From NCBI GenBank assembly GCA_007116835.1, contig SKHS01000278.1, positions 1 through 23,444 of the forward strand: a stretch of 23,444 nt of DNA, written 5' to 3'. Position 1 is the stretch's first letter, and the number at the start of each line of letters is the position of its first letter. This DNA comes from Halomonas sp. GTDB taxonomy: Bacteria > Pseudomonadota > Gammaproteobacteria > Pseudomonadales > Halomonadaceae. Under the pieces are notes generated by a model, which was given only the letters and a program-made list of their open reading frames with translations, ran no database searches and was not told the DNA's origin. The position numbers and the translations under genes are program-made. Below are positions 14,985 to 22,733 of the stretch, one piece after another.

Positions 14985-15743
14985 CTAAGCCTCACGGCGG
15001 TAGATCAAATCCCATACGCCGTGGCCAAGCTTTTCGCCACGGGCTTCAAACTTGGTGAGGGGGCGGAAATCAGGACGTGGCACGTAGGGCGCTGTTTCTG
15101 AGCTAGCAGTATTGGCATAGCCGGGTGCAGCGTCCATCACCTCGGCCATCCACTCGGCGTAGGCTTCCCAGTCGGTTGCCATGTGGAAGGTGCCACCAGG
15201 CTTTAAACGCGTACGAATAAGCTCAACAAACGCAGGCTGCACAATGCGTCGCTTGTGGTGCTTCTTTTTCGGCCACGGGTCAGGGAAAAACAGCTGCAGT
15301 GTGGTGAGCGAGTCTTCTGGCAGGCACTGCTCCAGCACCGCTAGGGCATCTTCGCGGTACACGCGCAGGTTGGTGAGGCCGCGCTTATCTACCTCATCTA
15401 GCAGCTTGCCAACCCCTGGTGCGTGAACCTCAATGCCAATAAAGTCAGTATCTGGGTGGCGCTCGGCTTGCTCAATAAGTGAGTTGCCCATACCAAAGCC
15501 GATTTCCACCACCCGTGGCGCTTGGCGGCCAAACAGGGCGTCAAGATCCTGGCGTCCATCGGCAATCGTCAGCCCTAAGCGTGGCCAAACGTCTTCCAAG
15601 CCGCGGCTTTGCGCTTGGGTCATGCGTCCCGCGCGAATCACGTAGCTCTTGATGCCCCGCCGGTGTAGCGGTGCATCGGCGTTTTCGGGCCCGGTGGTGG
15701 CGGGGGTATCGCTGTTGGGCACGGTGTCGTTGGTATCGGTCAT
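14985..15743 (-). CDS. trmB: tRNA (guanine-N7)-methyltransferase
   Basis: TrmB methylates N7 of G46 in the variable loop of tRNA using S-adenosylmethionine. The protein has 252 residues. After a variable polar N-terminus come SYVIRAGRMTQAQ, the SAM-binding motif VVEIGFGMGNSLIE, IGIEVHAPGVGKLL, and the hallmark LFFPDPWPKKKHHKRR segment, and the C-terminus contains the typical TKFEARGEKLGHGVWDLIY. The start is ATG at the complement of 15741-15743. It is 12 bp downstream of thiG, making it the last gene of thiS-thiG-trmB, an order common in pseudomonads and relatives. It is convergent with ldhA; a 37-bp gap holds no good terminator. Confidence 0.96.
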   Translation of the reverse strand: MTDTNDTVPNSDTPATTGPENADAPLHRRGIKSYVIRAGRMTQAQSRGLEDVWPRLGLTIADGRQDLDALFGRQAPRVVEIGFGMGNSLIEQAERHPDTDFIGIEVHAPGVGKLLDEVDKRGLTNLRVYREDALAVLEQCLPEDSLTTLQLFFPDPWPKKKHHKRRIVQPAFVELIRTRLKPGGTFHMATDWEAYAEWMAEVMDAAPGYANTASSETAPYVPRPDFRPLTKFEARGEKLGHGVWDLIYRREA

Positions 15744-15755
15744 GGTGTCTCTGTA

Positions 15756-16550
15756 TCAGCCGTTAATCCGGCCTGCAAAAGGCGAAGAAGGGTCGGCGTT
15801 CTGGCGGCGCGGCATACGGCCCGCTAAGAAGGCATCGCGGCCAGCTTCTACGGCTAGCTTCATGGCGCGGGCCATGCGTAAAGGGTCGCGGGCGTGCGCA
15901 ATCGCGGTGTTAAGCAGCACGCCGTCACACCCTAGCTCCATCGCCATGGCCGCATCCGATGCTGTGCCGATACCGGCATCTACCAAGACGGGGACGCTGC
16001 TCTGCTCGACAATCAGGCGCACATTATGGGGGTTTTGAATGCCGTGCCCTGAGCCAATTAGCGAGCCCAGCGGCATGATAGCGCAGCAGCCCATGGCTTC
16101 TAATTCACGTGCCACAATGGGGTCGTCGCTGGTGTACACCATGACATCGAAACCATCCGCTAGCAGTGTTTCAGCGGCTTTTAGCGTCTCGACCACATTG
16201 GGGTAGAGCGTATGATCGTCGCCGAGTACTTCCAGCTTGACTAGGTTATGGCCGTCTAACAGCTCGCGCGCCAAACGGCAGGTGCGCACAGCGTCTTTGG
16301 CGTTGTAGCACCCGGCGGTGTTGGGCAGCAGGGTATAGCGCTGGGGGGAGATCACATCCAGCAGGTTAGGCGCGTCGGCGTCCTGACCTAAGTTGGTGCG
16401 GCGTACGGCAAAGGTGACAATTTCCGCGCCGCTTTGGGCAATGGCTGCGCCGGTTTCGGTAACGTCTTTGTACTTGCCCGTACCCACCAGCAGGCGAGAG
16501 CTGAACTCACGTCCAGCAACGGTAAACGGTGTATCGGTCAGTAGCGTCAT
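15756..16550 (-). CDS. thiG: Thiazole synthase
   Basis: ThiG forms the thiazole phosphate of thiamin from deoxyxylulose 5-phosphate, an iminoacetate and sulphur from ThiS thiocarboxylate, in the cytoplasm. The 264-residue TIM-barrel protein shows SRLLVGTGKYKD near the N-terminus, the Schiff-base Lys105 in LVKLEVLGDD, MPLGSLIGSGHGIQN and PVLVDAGIGTASDAAMAMELGCDGVLLNTAIA in parts, all family hallmarks. I start at ATG 16550 (complement of 16548-16550), which has AAGGAA 8 nt upstream; the open frame reaches 16604 but the extension is not conserved. thiS lies 40 bp upstream and trmB 12 bp downstream. Confidence 0.96.
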   Translation of the reverse strand: MTLLTDTPFTVAGREFSSRLLVGTGKYKDVTETGAAIAQSGAEIVTFAVRRTNLGQDADAPNLLDVISPQRYTLLPNTAGCYNAKDAVRTCRLARELLDGHNLVKLEVLGDDHTLYPNVVETLKAAETLLADGFDVMVYTSDDPIVARELEAMGCCAIMPLGSLIGSGHGIQNPHNVRLIVEQSSVPVLVDAGIGTASDAAMAMELGCDGVLLNTAIAHARDPLRMARAMKLAVEAGRDAFLAGRMPRRQNADPSSPFAGRING

Positions 16551-16590
16551 AGCGGTTCCTTGTGAAAGCAAAAACGGGTGACGGGCTGCG

Positions 16591-16812
16591 CTAGCCGCCG
16601 CCAATGGCGTGAACGACTTCTATTTGGTCGCCATTGGCTAACTGCGTTTGGGCAAGCTGGCTTTTGGGTACGATTTGTTCGTTAATTTCCACCGCGATAC
16701 GGCGCCCGGTTAGGCCTAATTGCTCAATCAGGTCAGCGGCACTAAGGCCAGCGGCCAGCGTATGCGGTTCGCCGTTGAGCGAAAGTTGTATCGACTCATG
16801 AGGAGTAGACAT
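16591..16812 (-). CDS. thiS: Sulphur carrier protein ThiS
   Basis: A 73-residue ubiquitin-fold sulphur carrier whose C-terminal Gly-Gly is adenylated and converted to a thiocarboxylate that feeds ThiG. The sequence contains SIQLSLNGEPHTL, the LIEQLGLTGRRIAVEINEQIVPKSQ core, and ends in DQIEVVHAIGGG, one Gly more than needed but still with the terminal GG. The start is ATG at the complement of 16810-16812; the longer frame to 16869 adds a non-conserved arginine-rich piece. The ribosome binding site is weak (GGGAC). First gene of thiS-thiG-trmB. ThiF/MoeB-type activating enzyme is not in the window. Confidence 0.93.
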   Translation of the reverse strand: MSTPHESIQLSLNGEPHTLAAGLSAADLIEQLGLTGRRIAVEINEQIVPKSQLAQTQLANGDQIEVVHAIGGG

Positions 16813-16851
16813 AACGGTAAGTGTCCCATTCGGTGAGGCAAAACGTTTTCT

Positions 16852-16857
16852 ATTGTA
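16852..16857 (-). promoter_or_regulatory. Possible -10 box of thiS
   Basis: TACAAT on the - strand, 40 nt before the thiS start, flanked by an inverted repeat GCGGT/ACCGC (16858-16872) and the palindrome AAAACGTTTT (16840-16849) near the expected start of transcription. No good -35 is visible. The untranslated leader would be only about 30 nt, too short for a TPP riboswitch. Confidence 0.35.
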
Positions 16858-16910
16858 GCGGTTTCGCACCGCCCAAGGTATGTGACAACGTTAAACATCT
16901 CAGTGAAATA

Positions 16911-16976
16911 TCGAGTGTGCACGTCGAGTACGTATCCCAAGTACTTATTCCAAGTACTGAATAGTGAGTACTGATA
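16911..16976 (+). repeat. Five degenerate 13-bp tandem repeats upstream of the DUF423 gene
   Basis: Units begin at 16911, 16924, 16937, 16950 and 16964 (periods 13, 13, 13 and 14). Each carries an AGT core at the same offset, four of them AGTAC, three the palindrome AGTACT. The array ends 4 bp before the ribosome binding site of the DUF423 gene, so it occupies its 5' leader or promoter. Confidence 0.7.
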
Positions 16977-16990
16977 AACAGGAGCAACGC

Positions 16991-17368
16991 ATGCAGCGAG
17001 CGGACAAACCCTGGTGGTGTTTAGTAGCGCTTTCAGGGGCAGTAATGGTGCTAGTTGGCGCCTATGCGGCTCATGGATTGGCAGCACGCACCAGCGCCGC
17101 CATGGTCGACCTCGTCGAAACCGGCGTGCGCTACCAAGCGTGGCATACATTGGCCATGTTAGCGGTGTTGGCTTGGCGTAGCCACACCCCACAATCAGGG
17201 CAGCAAATAGTGCTGGCGCTATGGGCGTTAGGAATCACGGCGTTTTCAGGCTCGCTTTACCTAATGGCACTGGCAGGCCTGAGCGTTGGTATTGTAACGC
17301 CCATTGGTGGGCTGTTGCTCATCGCTGGTTGGTTGGCATTGGCGACCACTGCGCTGCTTAGCGACTAG
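16991..17368 (+). CDS. DUF423 family small membrane protein
   Basis: A 125-residue inner-membrane protein with four hydrophobic segments, the size and pattern of the DUF423 (YgdD) family. The conserved N-terminal part is LVGAYAAHGLA, followed by GVRYQAWHTLAML, SGSLYLMAL and TPIGGLLLIAGWLAL, all recognisable family stretches. Function is unknown. ATG 16991 is selected because AGGAG (16980-16984) lies 6 nt upstream; GTG 16964 is also in frame but falls within the 13-bp repeat array. The gene is divergent from thiS, and its last 11 bp overlap the end of the convergent thioesterase gene. Confidence 0.9.
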   Translation: MQRADKPWWCLVALSGAVMVLVGAYAAHGLAARTSAAMVDLVETGVRYQAWHTLAMLAVLAWRSHTPQSGQQIVLALWALGITAFSGSLYLMALAGLSVGIVTPIGGLLLIAGWLALATTALLSD

Positions 17369-17798
17369 CGTTTGCGTCAGCAGCTTGGCTGTCTGGCAGC
17401 GCATAGCTGGCGGTAATATGCGCAACGGGCTTAGTGGTGTCGCTGACAGAAAAAATCTGCACTTCGCCTACCGCTAAGCGACGGCCTAGTTTGATCAGGC
17501 GAGCATGGGCGATAATATCGTGCTCGCCTGAAGCGGCACGCAAGAAGTGGCAGTTTAAGTCGCTGGTGACTGCCATCGCTTCCGGGCCAATTTGCGCCAA
17601 AATGGCCACATACAGCGCTACATCTGCAAAGCCCATCATGGTCGGGCCAGACACGCGAGGGCCGGGGCGAAGGTGCTCATTGCCGATGGTGAGGCGCAGG
17701 GTGGCTGTCATCTCACCGACGCGTTCAATACGCCCCATTCGCTGGGGAAACACGTCATCAAGAAAGTGCTCAATTTGTTCGGCGGTCATGACTGTCAT
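17358..17798 (-). CDS. PaaI-type hotdog-fold thioesterase
   Basis: A 146-residue cytoplasmic acyl-CoA thioesterase-like protein with a single hotdog domain. Features are LRPGPRVSGPTMMGFADVALYVAILAQIG in pieces (the central helix, with Asp as a possible catalytic residue), and the SDLNCHFLRAA and GEHDIIAHARLIKLGRRLAVGEVQIFS strands, matching the PaaI/4HBT family. Substrate is not predictable. ATG 17798 is chosen because AAGGA lies 8 nt upstream; ATG 17789 is an internal alternative and the open frame to 17894 runs into the malate synthase end. It lies downstream of malate synthase on the same strand, but directly behind that gene's strong terminator, so expression may depend on read-through. 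Its 3' end overlaps the DUF423 gene by 11 bp. Confidence 0.85.
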   Translation of the reverse strand: MTVMTAEQIEHFLDDVFPQRMGRIERVGEMTATLRLTIGNEHLRPGPRVSGPTMMGFADVALYVAILAQIGPEAMAVTSDLNCHFLRAASGEHDIIAHARLIKLGRRLAVGEVQIFSVSDTTKPVAHITASYALPDSQAADANASR

Positions 17799-17815
17799 TG
17801 TTGTTTTCCTTATAT

Positions 17816-17846
17816 AAAAAAGCCCCGGGGTATGCGCCCCGAGGCT
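17816..17846 (-). terminator. Intrinsic terminator of malate synthase
   Basis: Read on the - strand: a 10-bp stem (17837-17846 with 17821-17830, one wobble), a 6-nt loop and six U. It begins 20 nt after the malate synthase stop. The ribosome binding site of the thioesterase follows the U tract within about 10 nt. Confidence 0.9.
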
Positions 17847-17866
17847 GATGACACCGTTAAGCGAGT

Positions 17867-20041
17867 TTACTTCGCTTTGTGCACCTGACGCCACTCATGC
17901 AGTAGTGGCTCAGTGTAGCCAGAAGGCTGTACGCGGCCCTTGAAGATCAGGTCGGAGGCTGCTTTAAAGGCTGTTGAACCTTCAAAATCGGCGCTCATGG
18001 CTGTGTAGGTGGGGTCGCCAGCGTTCTGCTCATCAACTACTTTCGCCATCCGCTTCAGCGTTTCTTCTACCCGCGGCGCGTCAATAATGCCGTGGTGCAG
18101 CCAGTTGGCGATATGCTGGCTGGAAATACGCAGGGTAGCGCGGTCTTCCATTAGGCCAACGTTATGAATGTCCGGCACTTTCGAGCAGCCTACGCCGTGT
18201 TCTACCCAGCGAACCACGTAACCAAGGATGCCCTGGCAGTTGTTATCCAGCTCTTGCTGAATCTCTTCATCCGACCAGTTGGCATTGTCGGCGACTGGCA
18301 CGGTGAGCAGGTCATCTAAGAAATCGGGCTCGCCCTGGGCTTCCAGCTCGCGCTGGACGTCCGTAACGTTGACTTGGTGGTAGTGAAGCGCGTGCAGTGC
18401 TGCTGCCGTGGGAGAAGGCACCCACGCGGTATTCGCACCTGCCTTCGGGTGACCAATTTTCTGCTCTAGCATATTGTGCATCAGGTCGGGCATCGCCCAC
18501 ATGCCTTTACCGATTTGGGCACGGCCACGCAGGCCACAGGCTAAGCCCACTTGCACGTTATTCTTCTCGTAGGCGGTGATCCATGCAGCGCTCTTCATAT
18601 CGCCTTTGCGAACCATCGGGCCTGCTTCCATGGCGGTGTGCATTTCATCACCGGTGCGATCAAGGAAGCCGGTGTTGATGAACACCACGCGAGACGCTGC
18701 TTCAGCAATACACGCCTTCAAGTTGACGGTGGTGCGACGCTCTTCATCCATGATGCCCATTTTCAGGGTGTCGCGGCTCATGCCCAGGATATCTTCAACG
18801 CGACCAAACAACTCGTTGGCAAACGCCACTTCTTTCGGCCCGTGCATTTTCGGCTTAACAATGTAAACAGAGCCGGTGCGAGAGTTGCGCGGCTGATCAG
18901 CATCTTTCTTCAGGTCGTGTAGCGCCAGTAGCGACGTCACCACTGCATCAAGGATACCTTCCGGCAGTTCGTTGCCGTTTTCGTCAAGCACAGCAGGCGT
19001 GGTCATCAGGTGACCAACGTTGCGCACGAACATCAGCGAGCGGCCTGGCAGTTTAACGGTGCTACCATCGGTAGTTTGCCAAGTACGATCGGCGTTCAGC
19101 GTACGGGTGAACGTCTTGCCGCCCTTATCGATGCTCTCTTCCAGGTCGCCCTTCATCAGGCCAAGCCAGTTACTGTAAACACCGACTTTATCTTCAGAGT
19201 CGACGGCGGCAACGGAGTCTTCACAGTCCATAATCGCGGTCAGCGCTGCTTCCACCACTACGTCTTTCACGTGAGCGGGGTCGGTTTTACCGATTGGGTG
19301 GCTGTCGTCGATCTGGATTTCCAGGTGCAGGCCGTTGTTGGCCAGCAGAATGGCGTCTGGCGCCGATGCGTCGCCGTTAAAGCCGATCAGCTTGCCGGAA
19401 TCTTTCAGGCCGGTTTCACGACCACCTTCCAGGCTAACCACCAAGTGGCCGTCACGAATAGTGTACTTCACCGCATCGCGGTGAGAGCCTGTGGCCAGTG
19501 GCGCTGCACGATCCAATACGCCGCGGGCATAAGCGATGACTTTTTCGCCACGCTTCGGGTTGAAGCTGGTGCCCTTTTCGGCGCCATTTTCTTCTGAAAT
19601 CGCATCGGTGCCGTATAGGGCATCGTACAAGCTGCCCCAGCGGGCGTTAGCGGCGTTCAGTGCATAGCGGGCGTTGCTCACAGGCACCACCAACTGAGGG
19701 CCTGCTTGAACGGCAACTTCGCGATCTACGTTAGCGGTGGTAGTTTTAACACTATTTGGCGCTTCAACCAGGTAACCGGCTTCTTTCAAGAAGCTGCGGT
19801 AAGCCGGCATGTCGCTCACCGGGCCGGGGTTTTCACGGTGCCAGGCATCAAGTTTTTCTTGAAGCGTTACACGCTCTTCGAGTAGTTGACGGTTTTTTGG
19901 AGTCAAATCGTGGAACAGAGCGTCGACACCAGCCCAGAAGGCGTTCTCATCGACGCCGGTGCCCGGTAAAGCTTGCTCGTTGATAAAACGGTCTAGATCG
20001 GCTGCCACCTGTAAACGGTGACGCGTGATACGCTCGCTCAT
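17867..20041 (-). CDS. glcB: Malate synthase G
   Basis: Condenses glyoxylate with acetyl-CoA to malate, completing the glyoxylate bypass or glycolate use. The protein is 724 residues, matching the large monomeric isoform G (about 723) and not the shorter isoform A. Typical segments are ARWGSLYDALYGTDAI, AALTAIMDCEDSVAAVDSEDKV in parts, the active-site region YIVKPKMHGPKEVAFA, MGIMDEERRTTVNLKACI, CGLRGRAQIGKGMWAMPD and AGANTAWVPSPTAAALHALHYH. The start ATG (complement of 20039-20041) has AGGAG 7 nt upstream. It is a single gene with its own promoter and terminator; an IclR-like operator lies upstream. Isocitrate lyase is not in the window. Confidence 0.97.
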   Translation of the reverse strand: MSERITRHRLQVAADLDRFINEQALPGTGVDENAFWAGVDALFHDLTPKNRQLLEERVTLQEKLDAWHRENPGPVSDMPAYRSFLKEAGYLVEAPNSVKTTTANVDREVAVQAGPQLVVPVSNARYALNAANARWGSLYDALYGTDAISEENGAEKGTSFNPKRGEKVIAYARGVLDRAAPLATGSHRDAVKYTIRDGHLVVSLEGGRETGLKDSGKLIGFNGDASAPDAILLANNGLHLEIQIDDSHPIGKTDPAHVKDVVVEAALTAIMDCEDSVAAVDSEDKVGVYSNWLGLMKGDLEESIDKGGKTFTRTLNADRTWQTTDGSTVKLPGRSLMFVRNVGHLMTTPAVLDENGNELPEGILDAVVTSLLALHDLKKDADQPRNSRTGSVYIVKPKMHGPKEVAFANELFGRVEDILGMSRDTLKMGIMDEERRTTVNLKACIAEAASRVVFINTGFLDRTGDEMHTAMEAGPMVRKGDMKSAAWITAYEKNNVQVGLACGLRGRAQIGKGMWAMPDLMHNMLEQKIGHPKAGANTAWVPSPTAAALHALHYHQVNVTDVQRELEAQGEPDFLDDLLTVPVADNANWSDEEIQQELDNNCQGILGYVVRWVEHGVGCSKVPDIHNVGLMEDRATLRISSQHIANWLHHGIIDAPRVEETLKRMAKVVDEQNAGDPTYTAMSADFEGSTAFKAASDLIFKGRVQPSGYTEPLLHEWRQVHKAK

Positions 20042-20074
20042 GAGGTTCTCCTGTAAAGGTGCCCGTGGATAACT

Positions 20075-20102
20075 TTTATAACAGTCAGCTTATCACGGTC
20101 AG
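20075..20102 (-). promoter_or_regulatory. Likely glcB promoter
   Basis: On the - strand CTGACC (20097-20102) and TATAAA (20075-20080) with a 16-nt spacer, 4 and 5 of 6 consensus matches, 34 nt before the glcB start. Confidence 0.5.
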
Positions 20103-20118
20103 GGTAAATGTATATTTG

Positions 20119-20133
20119 TGGAAAATACTTCCA
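20119..20133. promoter_or_regulatory. IclR-like operator
   Basis: TGGAAAATACTTCCA matches the E. coli IclR box TGGAAATnATTTCCA at 12 of 14 defined positions and lies inside a longer inverted repeat TGTGGAA-N5-TTCCACA (20117-20135). It is centred about 85 bp upstream of glcB, just upstream of its -35. IclR controls glyoxylate-bypass genes in enterics; the regulator here is not in the window. Confidence 0.65.
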
Positions 20134-20259
20134 CATCTGCGGTGGCATGTAAACAGCGTAGACCCTAAAGCGGCAAAATGCTCGACCAAATGATGAGAGC
20201 GGTAGAGGTTACTGCTGTCGCTCAACGAATGGACGTGTGGCGCTCACGGAGAGACGTTA

Positions 20260-21228
20260 ATGCATAATTTCCAACACTTGGAAGGCTTGTTTCGGCAAGC
20301 GGCAGGTGAGTCGTTGCTCTCCCGGTTATCTCCTGGGGGAGCACTGACACAGGCCATGCATGACTACTTGCGCCACTATGGCTTAGAAACGCTATTAAAC
20401 GACACCAGTGAAGTGCACGCTGGGTTTGTCGATACTGGGCGCTTTGCGTTGTGGTGCCAAGTTTGGAGCCCTCCTGTGCCCACGGGCACCGCGTTTGTGA
20501 TTCATGGCTACTTTGACCATTTAGGGCTTTACCGCCATCTACTTAGCTGCCTGTTAGCTAAGGGGTGGCGGGTGGTGCTGTGGGACCTTCCTGGTCATGG
20601 CCTTTCTAGCGGCCCACGGGCTGAAATTGAAGACTTTGACGACTATCAGCACTGCCTTGCGCATCTGCAGGCGACCTTACATGACCAAGGGATGGCTCCT
20701 AAGCCGTGGCTAGGCGTTGGGCAGAGTACCGGGGCGGCAATCTTAGCGACCGATGCGCTTACTCGCCGTGAAGTGGCGGGCTGGGCAGGTATTGTGCTGT
20801 TGGCACCGTTGGTGCGCCCCTGGCGTTGGAGTCAGTCTAGCTGGCTGCACCTTATTGCCAGCCCGTTTCTAAAAGAGCTACCACGCAAATATCGCCCTAA
20901 TTCTACCGACGAGCAGTTCACGACGTTTCTGCGTGACCAAGATCCACTTCAGCCCGAACGGTTAAGTGTTATGTGGATTACCGCGATGCGACGTTGGATG
21001 CCGCGTTTGTTGGCACTGCAACCTAACCCGTTACCCACGCTGATTTTGCAGGGTGAGCAAGACTTAACCGTCGATTGGGAGTGGAACCTAGCGGTATTGG
21101 AGGAGAAATTTCCCAATGCAGAGATACACCGCCACCCGGAAGCTCGCCACCATTTGGTTAACGAAGCCGAGCCAATTCGGCGAGAGCTGTTTGAGGCGCT
21201 GGATAACTTTGTCGAGAATGTTCACTAA
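20260..21228 (+). CDS. Alpha/beta hydrolase, lysophospholipase/monoacylglycerol lipase type
   Basis: A 322-residue hydrolase without signal peptide or membrane segment. The order of motifs is that of the serine hydrolase family 'Hydrolase_4': oxyanion HGYFDHLGLYRHL (82-94), WDLPGHGLSSG (108-118), nucleophile elbow GQSTG (154-158, Ser156), acid in LQGEQDLTVD (Asp268) and the catalytic His297 in ARHHLVNE. A substrate could be a monoacylglycerol or lysophospholipid; not determinable here. ATG 20260 has GGAGAG at 20248-20253. It is divergent from glcB across 218 bp that contain the IclR-like site, so shared control is possible. Its final 4 bp overlap the convergent comM gene. Confidence 0.88.
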   Translation: MHNFQHLEGLFRQAAGESLLSRLSPGGALTQAMHDYLRHYGLETLLNDTSEVHAGFVDTGRFALWCQVWSPPVPTGTAFVIHGYFDHLGLYRHLLSCLLAKGWRVVLWDLPGHGLSSGPRAEIEDFDDYQHCLAHLQATLHDQGMAPKPWLGVGQSTGAAILATDALTRREVAGWAGIVLLAPLVRPWRWSQSSWLHLIASPFLKELPRKYRPNSTDEQFTTFLRDQDPLQPERLSVMWITAMRRWMPRLLALQPNPLPTLILQGEQDLTVDWEWNLAVLEEKFPNAEIHRHPEARHHLVNEAEPIRRELFEALDNFVENVH

Positions 21229-22733
21229 GCCCCCCTCAACAGCCTATCCAACTGCCGATAGCCGATGGCTTCAATAAAGTGCGGTTGGCTGGGCTTGGGT
21301 TCGCCTTGTAGGTCAGCCAGGGTGAGCGCTACCCGCAGCACGCGATGGTAAGCCCGGGCAGAGAGCTTGAGTTTTTCCAGTACCTCCGCTAACCACATGC
21401 GCTCTTCATCGCTTAGCGCGCAGGCGGTTTCTAGGGCTTTGCCGCTAAGTTGGCTGTTGAGTGCGCCCCGCGCCATTTGCCGCTCACGGGCGGCCATCAC
21501 CCGCTCGCGCACCGCACTGGAAGGTTCACCCTGGGTTTGGGCAGTGAGCTGTTCGGGGGGTAGAGCGGGCACTTCTACTTGTAGGTCAATGCGGTCTAGC
21601 AGCGGGCCAGAAAGGCGTGCCTGGTAGCGCTGAATCTGGCTGGCGCTGCACTGACAGCGCTGGCGTGGGTCACCCAAATGGCCGCAGGGGCAGGGGTTCA
21701 TGGCGGCAACAAGCTGAAACCGTGCCGGGTAACGACGCTCGTGACTGGCGCGAGATAAATGTATTTCCCCCGTTTCCAATGGCTGCCGTAAAACCTCTAA
21801 GACGTTGCGCGAAAATTCCGGCAGCTCGTCTAAAAACAGCACGCCGTGGTGAGCAAGCGAGATTTCCCCAGGTTTGGGTTTTGAGCCCCCGCCTACCAGG
21901 GCAGCGGCGCTGGCGCTGTGATGGGGCTGACGGAACGGCCGCTGGCCCCAGTCTGCTTCTAAGGGTAGCCCACATACGGAACGCACGGCGGCCACCTGGA
22001 GTGCATCGTCTTCGGAAAGCGGCGGCAAAATGCCCGGTAAGCGGCTAGCGAGCATGGTCTTACCGGTGCCAGGAGGGCCTGCTAACAGTAAATTATGGCC
22101 ACCAGCGGCCGCCACTTCCAGCGCGCGGCGTGCCTGGTGCTGGCCGCGCACGTCGGCTAAATCGGCCATGGGAGCCGTGGATCTCACTGAGGCAGACAGT
22201 TGGTGGGGCGGGATTTTCTCTTGCCCCAGCAAATGCGCAACCACCTGCCATAACGTGTCGGCAGGTAGAACGGGTAAGTCACCTGCTAAGGCAGCCTCAT
22301 CAGCGCAATCGCGGGGAATAATCAGTGCCTTATGGGCACGCCGTGTGGCGAGAGCAAAAGGCAGTACGCCGGGCACGGCGCGTAGTTTGCCATCCAAGGC
22401 CAGCTCACCTGCGCACTCCATGCCTTCTAGCGCATCCACTGGAATCTGGCCAGAGGCAGCCAGAATGCCGAGCGCAATCGGTAAATCGAAGCGGCCACCC
22501 TCTTTAGGCAGGTCGGCAGGGGCAAGGTTTAGGGTAATGCGTTTGGTATTGGGAAAGTCAAACCCCGCATTGATGAGCGCGCTGCGCACTCGCTCGCGGC
22601 TCTCTTTAACGGCGGTTTCCGGCAGGCCCACCAGCGTTAGCCCTGGCAGTCCATTGGCTAAATGAACCTCAACATGCACGGCGGGTGCTTCCAGCCCAAC
22701 GCCTGCGCGCGTGGCCACAATGGCTAGTGTCAT
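21225..22733 (-). CDS. comM: YifB/ComM-family Mg-chelatase-like AAA+ ATPase
   Basis: A 502-residue AAA+ protein related to ComM, a hexameric helicase that promotes branch migration during natural transformation. The N-terminal Lon-protease-like domain covers about 1-170 (GLPGLTLVGLPETAVKESRERV region). The ATPase domain has Walker A GPPGTGKT (219-226) and Walker B GVLFLDELPEF (297-307), preceded by FRQPHHSASAAALVGGG. A Cys-rich segment (CPCGHLGDPRQRCQC) follows, and the C-terminal domain ends with HFIEAIGYRQLDRLL. The start ATG (complement of 22731-22733) has GAGGGAG 5 nt upstream. The gene is intact, but intactness alone does not show the organism is competent. It is convergent with the hydrolase by 4 bp overlap. 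Confidence 0.94.
   Translation of the reverse strand: MTLAIVATRAGVGLEAPAVHVEVHLANGLPGLTLVGLPETAVKESRERVRSALINAGFDFPNTKRITLNLAPADLPKEGGRFDLPIALGILAASGQIPVDALEGMECAGELALDGKLRAVPGVLPFALATRRAHKALIIPRDCADEAALAGDLPVLPADTLWQVVAHLLGQEKIPPHQLSASVRSTAPMADLADVRGQHQARRALEVAAAGGHNLLLAGPPGTGKTMLASRLPGILPPLSEDDALQVAAVRSVCGLPLEADWGQRPFRQPHHSASAAALVGGGSKPKPGEISLAHHGVLFLDELPEFSRNVLEVLRQPLETGEIHLSRASHERRYPARFQLVAAMNPCPCGHLGDPRQRCQCSASQIQRYQARLSGPLLDRIDLQVEVPALPPEQLTAQTQGEPSSAVRERVMAARERQMARGALNSQLSGKALETACALSDEERMWLAEVLEKLKLSARAYHRVLRVALTLADLQGEPKPSQPHFIEAIGYRQLDRLLRGA

Noticed and set aside
14948..14990. Inverted repeat GCTTAG/CTAAGC between ldhA and trmB.
   Set aside because: 6-bp stem with a 20-nt loop and no T tract; not a credible terminator.
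18551..19597. Long open frames opposite malate synthase (18551-18922 and 19010-19597).
   Set aside because: They lie antisense inside a fully conserved 724-residue gene and are explained by its codon bias.
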